Shown here piece by piece: positions 21,001 through 33,000 of a DNA stretch of 64,000 nucleotides. Every line of letters begins with the position of its first letter. Position 1 is the first letter of the stretch. The DNA comes from Ectocarpus siliculosus (taxonomy: Eukaryota > Sar > Phaeophyceae > Ectocarpales > Ectocarpaceae): the NCBI GenBank assembly GCA_000310025.1, contig FN648111.1, positions 124,001-188,000 of the forward strand, written 5' to 3'. The position numbers were made by a program, and so were the translations under genes. Below the pieces are notes generated by a model. That model searched no databases and was not told the DNA's origin. It worked only from the letters and a program-made list of their open reading frames with translations.

Positions 21001-24000
21001 CGGTTCGAGGACACCGTGTCCTTTCAGTCTATTCCAAGACGCGATGTGCTTGTCCTCCTTCAGCGTGATGCCTGTGTCGCCCAGGGACACGTCGCCACGA
21101 AGTGGATCCTCATCGTCCCTGTGGTTCAGGAGCGGCTTCAGGATTTGGGCCAGCCACGTTACGTCAAGAAAGACGTAAGTCTCGTGCCGGACCAGGGAAC
21201 CCTCGTGCTCTCTGTGGACACGGGCGTATCGCGGCAAGCAAGAAACGAACGAGATGTATTGCAATGGCATGTGAAAAGAGGAATAAGATAAATGATGTTA
21301 GCATGTGCCAAGCCGCTCGCGAGCAGCACCTAAAAGAAGAAAGAAGCAGTAGCTCCAAATGGTGTTGACAAACGGAGGGGGATCCCATACAGTGTTGACA
21401 AGCGGAGGGGGGAAATCAACCGAAACCGTTTCTGGTACAGGTCCAAGCCAACCCCGGAGTGCTGAAAAAACTCGATTCACCCAATGTCGTATCGGCCACA
21501 TGCTCTCCAAACCAGTACGACATCATTTTCTCCTGCGGGACTACGGGGTCGGTGGGAGGGCGGTATTCCATTCTTGGTGACCCTTTGAGCACATTCTCCC
21601 TATTTTCCCGCAACAGGTAGATACTAATGGTAGTTTCTTTTTGTTGCGACCCGTTGGGCCAAGTTGTCCGCTGGAGTTCTGTTTACAACATCTTATTGCT
21701 TGCATTCGTACGAGCAGGCCGCCGCTTCACGCGGTTCAGCATACCTGATAAGGAGTGCGCCTTCCAAAGCGTGGTCAGGTTTGACGACTGATACTCCGTC
21801 TCCTTCAAGAGCTGCAACTACTTCATTCCATTTCGTCGAAAGGTCTGCCCGGGTTAGACCTCCTACGCCCTGGTTGCGCTGGTAGACTGCGGGGACGACC
21901 TCTGTGGCGCCTTTCGGTCCACCCGATGCGAGCACATTCTGTTGGGCCGATTCTACGGGGTTCCTGCAAATGTCGCCAAGAGAAGCTCGGTTGACACGGA
22001 TTTAATGACAACAGTGCACACAAGCACAAACAATAGCCATACACAGCTCTGCTGGGTTACAACACAAGGTAGAGTTCAATGGGATACCGAGGCGACCAGA
22101 AACATGATTCCAAGCTGGATAAAATAATCGATTAGCTCAGCGTTGAACTTGCCTGCCGCTCCCGAGAGCATCAAGCACCTCAAGAGCGATATTCCAGCTG
22201 CGAGGGAGCACGAGGGATGCACCTCGAACGTTACCCTTGCTGTTGTACATGACCCGGTGAAGCAAACTCGGCTGAGATTCGACGCTCACTCCCTCGCGCC
22301 AGTCGCAGGCCCACGTTGAGTCCTCATCCGGACTCTTCCTCTTCCCCAACGCAGCGCCTCCATCCTCGTTAGGGGTTGGCGGGAAGCAGCTCGTAAGGCT
22401 CACCCCATCCTCCACATGGACAGCGTTCATTCCAGCACCAGACCAACTCTCTAGCCACTCCCCAATAGCGCCTTCAATCCTCCCCGCCGCATCAGTGCCC
22501 ATTCCGGCTGCGAGATCGCATTTGGTTGCGACCACGACGACGTCGCTATCGGGAATGCGAAACGATAACGAGCGCAACCAATCGCACACACGCAGTTCTT
22601 GGAGCTTGCTCAGGTCTTTCTTCAGCTGGTCGCTGTGGATCAAAGTACCGTCCCGCTGCCCGAACGCACCGAGGTCGCACACGAGGAGACTCACGGCTCG
22701 AGGCGAGAGGAACATCTGCAGCAGCCCTGTATAGGCGACCTGGCCCAAGTGGGAAGGAAAGTGGGTGTATCGTTCGGATTACACAGGTTCGCAAAAACAA
22801 GTCACAAGGGATTGCACACCAATGGAGGGCGAGTATGTCGATTGTTCCCTTGATATCGATGAAAATGGTGGACAAAGACGTATGTGGTACTAAGGGGGGG
22901 CTTACTCATTGGTTTCTCTTGTGCTTCACGGCGGAAAACGCGCTGCCGGCGCCGCCATACGCGACATCCTATGTATTATAGCACTATGGGAGGACAGCCG
23001 CAAGACGTTCACCTGCCCTGCGCAATCGTACACCCGGAGGGTGACGCCATTGACGTCCATCTGCTCGACATCGATCTGGACCGTACTTTCCTCGGATCCA
23101 CTGGTAGGTGTAGGTCGCCCAGTCCTCAAGCTCTGTCGCAAGCTGCCCGAAACAAAACAGATACTTTGTTGTGGTTGGGGACTACTAACGCAAAACAAGG
23201 CGACAGCAAACACAATAGAGATTCAAGGTCTCCCTCCCCCCCCAAGAATGCATGCAGTCTTCGTTTGGACGAAAAACAAAGCATTGGATCCTGTGCCCCG
23301 GGCACATTGAAAACAGAGATATGTATTTCCTACCTGTTTCAGCGTATCGTGCAGCAAACCTCATCAACCATGTGGGGATGTGCAAATCGTGCTGAACGAG
23401 TTAGGGGACACTGGGGAGGAGATCAGCCATATGCTGTGGATTGGACACACTTGACTCCGCTCTAGTTCAACGACGCCAATCAACAGGTAGCGGGCAAACA
23501 TCTATCGCCAAGACTACCAGCATCATCAAAGACGAATAGCGACACCCGACTCACCTAGTTTTCCCGGCACCCTCTTGTCCGACAAGAACGACCTTGATCA
23601 TTTTTCGCCCGACAGGAGCGATGCCTTCTGCAAACAGATCCGTGAAGTACTCTTGCACTGCTGAAATCCCCTTGCTCACAACCGCTTCTGGTGGTTCTTG
23701 CCACGGGTTTTCGTGGACCAGAAATCCCAGCCGTGAAAGCGTCGCCAGCAGTGCTTCCAGCTGCTTCGGCAGAGCATTGCCGGCTGCAGCATAGGTATGA
23801 CACGGCAGGAAACGTACTTGGCCAATGGGTATCACGATCAAGCAATAGATCATAGCAATGCCGCAAACGTCACTTGGACACGGCGACGGAACTGCTTTAG
23901 TGTACTCGGCTACGCTACAGTCATGTCGCCGAGCGGCTGTGGTGTTGGCCCTTTGCCCGCGATGGAACCCTAGATCCATCCGCATCAACCCAATTCGCAG

Positions 24001-27000
24001 GGGCGTCGAGCCGTGCGTCAAAAAATGACGGGAAACTTATGTACATAGTCTACTGTAGAGGGTGCAGCAGACACGAGTTACGTTCGGCTACATATGCACA
24101 TTTTTGTAGTGTTTGGCAGCGGATGACGCTAGCGTCAACTTTCTCACCGTGCCCAATACAATACGCAAGTTAAACCCTCGTCCCTAGGTACAGCACCGTT
24201 GCTGGTTTTCGACTCAGAAGCCAAATCTTGCTTTTCCCGCTGACTGGTGTTGGTAGTGCGGTGCAGTTTTCTCGTTCCTTCAAAAAAGCGGTTACCGCGG
24301 ATACCCCAGAGCCCCGTGGCATACACAACTAATGCGAGCAGTCGACGTATGCGCGAACAACTCGAGTCCTTGTGACGTTTGCTCCGCAATGTTCACACAA
24401 CTTCGATTAGAAATCTACAGAAACACGCCAGACCTAAAGCATACACGGGCAATTTCAACCTCTCCTTGTTGCCCTGACGTACCCAAGTTACCTTGCAGCA
24501 AGTCTTCGTCTGGTAAAACGTCTGTGCAGTGGTCCCAGAAAGCTGGAGAGCACAAACAACACGAGGGGAGGGGAAACGTGATCGTCGGATGTCGGATGTG
24601 CAGGCAGTCGAGGCAGAGGAACATGGTATTCTTCATGACGGATCTATACAATTCGACCGGAAGCCGAGACGACATGGACCCATGCCATTTGTCGACTGAA
24701 ATTTAAGATCGTCGAGGCTAAGCTGGGCCCTCTCTGGAACAAAGCAATGGTGGATAGGAAAAGAGTGATCGTACACACAATAATGCCCCACATTCCTGTG
24801 GGCATACTCGCCGGCCTGCACTGGTTGTCTCCTTCACCCACTCGTGTCTTTTGCGACCCATGTACGCCCGAAATATTGCCGCTGATGTCCACTTTCGGAC
24901 CTCGAAAGTCAACCTTCACGTCACCTTACAGCAGAATGTCGAACTATAGCGGACCGTTTGCCGGACGTCAATATTCCGCATCGTGTACAACCGAAACCCG
25001 CAAAAGGGCGGGGAGAGACTGAAACCAGCATGGAATTTGGCTGGTTCGACTTGCTGATAGACAGTCGTCGCAATAAACACTTTCCCCCCAACTCAACAGA
25101 ACTGTATTGGAAACGATTCGATTCATTATAATGCCCATGTTTGTCTATTTGCCCTACCCCAGATCGTGCGATCCGCAGAAATCGAGCAGTTCCCCTCTGA
25201 CTTGTCAGTGGGGTTTGAATGCCACTGCCCAAAACAGTTGCGTGACGTTCTGTTGATATTATTTAAGGACTGAAATCACTACAAGTTTGAGTGCTATTGG
25301 AGCTAAAAAGGCCGATTGGGTCACTCTTGCACAACCTCCAGGTCAAAATTCTAATTGCGCTACAGTAGTGCGCCTTCCCCCTACGATTGATTCGCGTCGT
25401 TCTATTTCGCGACAACTACTGCGCGAAATCCGAATCATCTACAGTATTGCGATATCGAGTAGCCTCCAACCCACTGGTGATGGTCTGTGCGGGAAACGGG
25501 GATAAACATGAAGTATGTGCATTCTACATCCTTGTCGAATTGGCCATCTCACCGTCGTGATCCTCCCTGGTGGGTTGGGTTGGGTCTGTATTGAATTTTG
25601 ACTGAGCAACAAATGGCCCAACATGGACGGGTCTCCACTCAAACGGGGGAAAGCGGTGTGTGACAGAAAATACGCAATTCCGAAGTGTTTGGGGATATTT
25701 CCAGCCTACAGTCCACAACTTACACAAGCGGATACGCCATGATGGGGGCGGAGTCCATTTGGTCTCAAGTCGAGCCCAAGTGCACAAGCATCCATGTCCG
25801 TCGTATGTAGGATTGCGATCGTGATGCCCCAAGACGTCAAGAACCGCACTGGAAGAGCGGGTGGCAATATGGGATGCGTACGTAACGAACCCCATGTTAC
25901 CCCAACAGAGCGGATATTCCCCCGTTCGTCTGCATTCCCACCCCTATTCTGCCGTTCGCTGTTTGCGTCAGGTAGCACAGAGTACGATGCCGCCCGATCT
26001 GGGCTTTTCCTAGTGGAAGAATTGATATTCAGGTGATGTCCACCGAGCATCCGAGCGAAAAACGTATTCTTGCGCTCGGCGACTTTCGCAGAAAAAAACA
26101 TCACCTTCATGTCGGCTCAGTTACCTCCAGGCCCACATCCCTCGCAGGCACTCGGCAACACTCGGGCCGTCGGTCGTATCTTCCTCAACGACACCATCCT
26201 CCTATCGCATAAACTCTTTTGAGTGAAAGCGCCCCATGTGCAACGTAACTTTCTTCTGAATGCTGGGCAAACGCGCTAGACGCATCTAGCCCATCCCTCT
26301 TCACGTCTCTTACCTGTCAGCTGGTTATTGGAGAGACCAAGCCACGCAAGGTTGGTGAGGGCGGCCAGCTCCTTGGGGATGGAACCTGAGCAACCATGGC
26401 ACCAGCAAAACTTTGACACGTTGGAGACCATAGAAAACATAAACCACAAAATATCTGGTGCCACACGCGCTCGCAGTCAGCTGACAGCATGTGCACCAAT
26501 ACCTGCGCGCCATCACGTCCCTCGACTTTGCCCCCCATCATTGTTTACTTCTATTGCGAAAAAAAAACATTTTTTCCACAAAAACAATATAAAAAAATGG
26601 TCCAAACGGTCCGCATCTACCTCACAAAGGGCGCTGCACCACACGATCAGTTGTTCGCACGTCCCTGGGTATGGTCGTAACGTGCGTTCGAGGAGGGGAC
26701 TACCCGCGAGCACGTGCGCATTGTTTTTGGGATTCAATGGGGCCATTTGCATCTCACGGTCGACCGGTAAGGCGATACGTCGATCATGATGCTCCCCGAA
26801 ATTCGTTGGGACGTTGTAGCGGTTTGTTGCATCACTTGCAATGATCAGAAAGGAGCAAGTCTCCGACAAAAATATAGGAAAAGAGCACACAAGCGATAAC
26901 AACGCACAAGTCACGTTTTCCAGAGCGTACACAGTCTACACACTCCACGTTGCGGACGGGAAAGCGGGTGTCGACTAACAACATCTCGCATCGTCCTCCG

Positions 27001-30000
27001 TTAGTTGCGAGGCGTTGTCGAATCACAGCACAGTCAGCGTGTGTTCTGTGTGCCGGTCGTGGTAATCCTATGGCACTAAAACCGAAGTGGACATATAAAG
27101 TCATTGACAGTGCCTATTCTGGTGTACTCCATTCGTCTGGTTGTTACTTTTGTCGCCCACATTGCGGTCAGGCGACGTCGCGCACGATACTGGCCGATCT
27201 GGGATTGCAAGTTGGAAAAAACCATTTTGCCCGGCATAAGATGCAAACATGATGTCAAGTAAATGACATCCTTTCAATGGTTCGGAATGAACGTATCATG
27301 ATGGTTCTTGGCAACACTCGTTGATAAAAGAATCGTGGTCAATTTGGCTTCCACCACATCCAGACCGAACCCCGCAAGCGCTCAACAACACTCGAACATC
27401 CACCCGTATCATCGTGAACGGTACCACCTCACTGTTGTAGTCAGTACTACTTCATCAAAGCTCCGGACCCGTGTACATGGCAAGACCTTTCTGGACCTCA
27501 TGGGGAAAACACGAAAGATGCGTCTAGTCCACGCTCCTTACCTGTTAGCTGGTTCTTCATCAGGTTAAGGAACTTAAGGTTGGTGAGGGCGCCCAGCTCC
27601 GTGGGGATGGTACCTGCACGACCATGGCAACAGTACAAGCCTGGAAATGTCAGAAACCGTAGCAAAACACACATGCCTTGTGTCACACGCGCCCGCTGGA
27701 AACTGACTGAATATGTACCACGGGCTGTGTCAAATTGCGCCCTTTCGACTTTACCCCACGATCGTTTCCTTCTCTTCTCACACTAATACCGGGAAACGGC
27801 CAAGTGATGGGTATCCGCTTTCAAAGAACGTCGCGACGATACACTTGTCTTCAGTTGCTGAGTGAGGTAGCAAGGTGTGTTCGGGAGAGGGAATAACTGC
27901 GAGCACGCATACATTCCATTCGGATGTTAAAGGGCCCATTCGTTCCTCACGGTAAACCGGTGAAGCGTTCAATCGATCATGATGCTCCTCGATAGGTGGT
28001 CGCATGGGACGTTGACGGATGTCCCCGAAGACCGTTGGGACATACTGAAGTTCTGTGAGATAATTTGAACTGGGCGAAAAGGAGCGAGACCTCGGCTCAA
28101 CGATGGAAAACAGCACACAAACGATAAAAACGTACAACTCACGTTTCCAGGGGGAACACAGTCTATCCTCCACCACGCGGAAGGGAAAAGCGGGTATAAA
28201 GTTTTGCGTGGTGCTTCATGCTCTGTTAGGCCCAAGACGTTGTCGAATCATACCACTGTCAGGGTCCGTTCTGTGAACAGGTCATGGAGGTCTTTCCAAT
28301 GAATCATAGCCCGAACTAGTCAACTTTAGGTGATGGACGGTGAGTATTGGTGGGAGACCCCCGTTCGTCAGTGGCCTCTCTTTGCCGTCAGGTGAGGTCG
28401 CGCACGATACTGGCCGATCCGGCATTGACACGTTTACAAACCACCTTGCCCAGGATCCAAACGCGATGTTCAGACAAGGACGATCTCACCATGTTTCCGA
28501 GTGAATGAATAGCGATGGTCCTTGGCAACACTCGTTGCTTCCACCTTACCCAGGCCCACATCCCTCGCAAGCGCTCAACAACACTCGAACATCCACCGGT
28601 ATTATCCTGAACGACATCATCTTCCCTCCTATGATTCTGCCTGGTCCATGATTTGGATCAACCGTCCCTACACGTTGTAGGCACTTTCTGGACCAAAGGG
28701 GTAAACACGGTGGACACGTGTTAGCTCACGCCTCTTCGCTCCGCTTACCCGTTAGCTGGTTGTCTCCGAGGAAAAGACTCTTGAGGTTGGTGAGGGCGCC
28801 CAGCTCCTTGGGGATGGAACCTGCGTGGTCATTTTAACCGGTAAAAGCTTAGACGTGTTGAAGACCATAGCAAACAAACAACTTGTCTGGCTGTTAACTG
28901 ACAGAAAATGCAGCATTAGATAATCCAATCACGCCCTTTCCAATCTATCCCCTTCGGATGTATCCTCCTCGTAGTCTAAAACTTTCGAAAACCAACAGGT
29001 AAAGCCCGAAATGCGCGATTTCGACTGAACGAACGGCCAGCCGTACCACACGGTACAGCTGCCTTCAAGGCGCTCAGTAAGGTGACAATGTGTGTTCGAG
29101 AAAGAGACAAACCACGAGCTCGTCTGCATTCCATCCGGGTATATATGAGGCTATTCGTTTCTTACGGTAGACCTGTGACGCGTTCAATCTCAATCGATCA
29201 TGACTCTCTTTCGGAGGGTGGGTTGGGGCAAAATCAACTGGTGATAACAGCCTGTGAGACAAGTTGAAATTGTACAAAGGGAGTGGGTCTGCCGCCTAAA
29301 CTCATCGGACGAATTGCACACAGATGGGTAAAACGCACCCTAGAAGTGATCGAGGGCGCACACAGTCTACATACGCGCCCAAACGCGTTGCGGAGTGGAA
29401 ACACGGGTATCGAGCTATACCCTGGTGCATCGTGCTCTGTAAGGCACAAGTGGGGTCGAATCACACCAGAATCAGTGTCCGTTCCGTGTACCAGTGTTGG
29501 TGTTTCCAGGGCATCATAACCAAAGTGGACACAGTAGTCATGGGCGGTAGGTCCTTATTTGTCTACTTCCTATTCGAGTCGCCTCCCTTCGCAGTCAGGC
29601 GACGTCAGGACGATACCTACCGATCTGGGATAGGACAAGTTGGGACAAACACTGTTTTGCCCGGCACAAGTTCCAACGTGTCACGATAATGACCTCCTCT
29701 CCATGTTTCCGAGTGCTTGGCAACACTCATTGAATATTCGTGATCAATTGTATTCTAACACATCAAAGGCCAACCCCGCAGGCGCTCAACAACACTCGAA
29801 CATTCACCCGTATCATCCTGAACGACACCATCCTCCCTGGTGAGATCGAATCTCGTCATGCTATGGAGTGCAACCGCCCCGTGTACGTTCAAGGCACTTC
29901 CTGGATCTGAAGAGGAACACACGGCGGACACATCTTAGCTCACGCTTCTTCGCTCCACTTACCCGTTAGCTGGTTGAATCCGAGGTCAAGCTCCTTGAGG

Positions 30001-33000
30001 TTGGTAAGGGCGGCCAGCTCCTTTGGGATGGAACCTGCGCGGCCATGGTACCGGTGAATGCTTGGACATGTTGGAGACCATAGCAAACACGTCACATGCC
30101 TGGTGTCACATACGCCGGTTTATCAGTGAACATGCGGCATTGGAAAATCCAGTCACGCCCTTTCCAATCTACCCCCTTCGGATGTTTCCTCCTCGTAATC
30201 TCGATTTGCAACAAATATCGGGTAAAGCCCCAAACGTGCGATTTCGACTGAACGAACGGCCAGCCGTACCACACGATACAGTTGTCTTCAAGTCGCTCAG
30301 TAAGGTGACAATGTGTGTTCGAGAACGGGACAAACCACGAGCTCGTCTGCATTCCATTCGGGTATTGATGACGCCATTCGTTTCTTACGATAGACCTGTG
30401 ACGCGTTCAATCTCAATCGATCATAACTCTCTTACGGAGGGGTGGTTGGGACAATATTTACTGGCGATAACAGCCTGTGAGACCAGTTGAACTTGTACAA
30501 CGGGAGTGAGTCTGCCGCCTAAACTCATCGGACGAATTGCACACAAATGGGGAAAACGCACAATACGAGTGATCGAGGGCGCACACAGTCTACACACCGG
30601 CCCAAACGCGTTGCGGAGTGGGAACACGGGTATCGAGCTATTCCCTAGTGCATCGTGTTCTGTAAGGCAGAGACGGTGTCGAATCACGCCAGAGTCAAGT
30701 GTCCATTCTGTGTACCAGTCTTGGTGTTGCCAGGGCGTCAAAAACCAAAGTGGATAAAATATGGTCATGGGCGGTGGGTACTTGTACACCGCATTTGTCT
30801 GCTTCCTATGTTCGAGTCGCCCCCCCTTGCCGTCAGGTGGCGTGGGGCACGATTCTGGCCGGTTGACAAGTTGGGTCAAACACTGTTTTTGTCCTGCACA
30901 AGTTCCAACGTGCAGTAACGATGGTGACCTCCTCTCCATGTTTCCGAGTGCTTAGCAACACTCGTTGATGAAGCAATCACGAACGATTGTACTTCCAACA
31001 CATCCAGACCCAACGCCATCGGCACTCAACAACACTCGAACAGCCACCCGTATCACCCTGAACGACACGATCCTCCCTGGTGAGATCCTACCTCGTCAAC
31101 GCGTTGAAGTGCAACCGCCTCGAATACGTTGGAGGCACGTTCTGGACCAAAAGGGGAAAACGCGGTGGACGCCTCTTAGCTCACGCTTCTTCGCTCCACT
31201 TACCCGTTAGGTGGATGGTGTGGAGCGAAAGGCTCTTGAGGTTGGTAAGGGCGGCCAGCTCCTTGGGGGTGGAACCTGCGCGGCCATGGTACCGGTGAAT
31301 GCTTGGACATGTTGGAGACCATAGCAAACACGTCACATGCCTGGTGTCACATACGCCGGTTTATCAGTGAACATGCGGCATTGGAAAATCCAGTCACGCC
31401 CTTTCCAATCTACCCCCTTCGGATGTTTCCTCCTCGTAATCTCGATTTGCAACAAATTTCGGGTAAAGCCCCAAACGTGCGATTTCGACTGAACGAACGG
31501 CCAGCCGTACCACACGATACAGTTGTCGTCAAGTCGCTCAGTAAGGTGACAATGTGTGTTCGAGAACGGGACAAACCACGAGCTCGTCTGCATTCCATTC
31601 GGGTATTGATGACGCCATTCGTTTCTTACGGTAGACCTGTGACGCGTTCAATCTCAATCGATCATAACTCTCTTACGGAGGGGTGGTTGGGACAATATTT
31701 ACTGGCGATAACAGCCTGTGAGACCAGTTGAACTTGTACAACGGGAGTGAGTCTGCCGCCTAAACTCATCGGACGAATTGCACACAAATGGGGAAAACGC
31801 ACAATACGAGTGATCGAGGGCGCACACAGTCTACACACCGGCCCAAACGCGTTGCGGAGTGGGAACACGGGTATCGAGCTATTCCCTAGTGCATCGTGTT
31901 CTGTAAGGCAGAGACGGTGTCGAATCACGCCAGAGTCAAGTGTCCATTCTGTGTACCAGTCTTGGTGTTGCCAGGGCGTCAAAAACCAAAGTGGATAAAA
32001 TATGGTCATGGGCGGTGGGTACTTGTACACCGCATTTGTCTGCTTCCTATGTTCGAGTCGCCCCCCCTTGCCGTCAGGTGGCGTGGGGCACGATTCTGGC
32101 CGGTTGACAAGTTGGGACAAACACTGTTTTGTCCAGCACAAGTTCCAACGTGCAGTAACGATGGTGACCTCCTCTCCATGTTTCCGAGTGCTTAGCAACA
32201 CTCGTTGATGAAGCAATCACGAACGATTGTACTTCCAATACACCCAGACCCAACGCCATCGGATTCGACCATTCACCCGTATCATCCTGATCGACACCAT
32301 CCTCCCTGGTGAGATCCCACCTCGTCAACGCTTTGAGTGCAACCGCCTCGAATACGTTGGAGGCACGTTCTGGACCAAAAGGGGGAAACGCGGTGGACGC
32401 CTCTTAGCTCACGCTTCTTCGCTTCGCTTACCCGTTAGGCGGTTGGAGTCGAGGCAAAGGCTCTTGAGGTTGGTGAGGGTGCCTAGCTCCTTGGGGATGG
32501 AACCTGCGCGGCCATGGCACCGGTAATAGCTTGGACATGTTGGAGACCATAGCAAACACGTCACATGCCTGGTGTCGCACGTACCCCGTTCACTGACAGA
32601 ATATGCAGCAATAACTTTGTGAAATGACGCCCGTTCCACTTAGTTGTGTTCCTCTCGTCTCACATCGCAACGAAAAATGGGCAACCATTCGAATGGTAGG
32701 CATGCACTGAACAAAGGGTTCAGCGTCACATGATACAGTTGTTTTGATTTCATCGACAGTGTGGCATTGAGAATAAGCGCCGTCCGTAGCCTNNNNNNNN
32801 NNNNNNNNNNNNNNNNNNNNNNNNNNNNNNNNNNNNNNNNNNNNNNNNNNATAAGCGCCGTCCGTGGCATAAACAGTGTGGCACACGAAGGCTACTGTTT
32901 AACTCACGGACGGCGCTTATTCTCGTCGACCCCATTTGTCTGCTTTCTATTCGAGTCGCCACCCTTTGCAGCGAGGCGACGTCAGGACGATACATACCGA

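Larger units (their letters stand above)
26314..32503 (-). repeat. Array of six LRR cassettes, 1.2-kb period
   Basis: LRR exons start at 26314, 27542, 28749, 29963, 31204 and 32432, that is 1228, 1207, 1214, 1241 and 1228 bases apart. Whole cassettes (exon plus intron) are homologous, with shared intron landmarks such as TTGGAGACCATAGCAAACA, CACACAGTCTACACAC and AACGACACCATCCTCC. The right-most cassette carries a foldback insertion and an assembly gap. Confidence 0.9.

Noticed and set aside
26314-32503. CRISPR-like or satellite array
   Set aside because: The regular units are LRR cassettes with exons and splice sites; units are 1.2 kb and the genome is eukaryotic.
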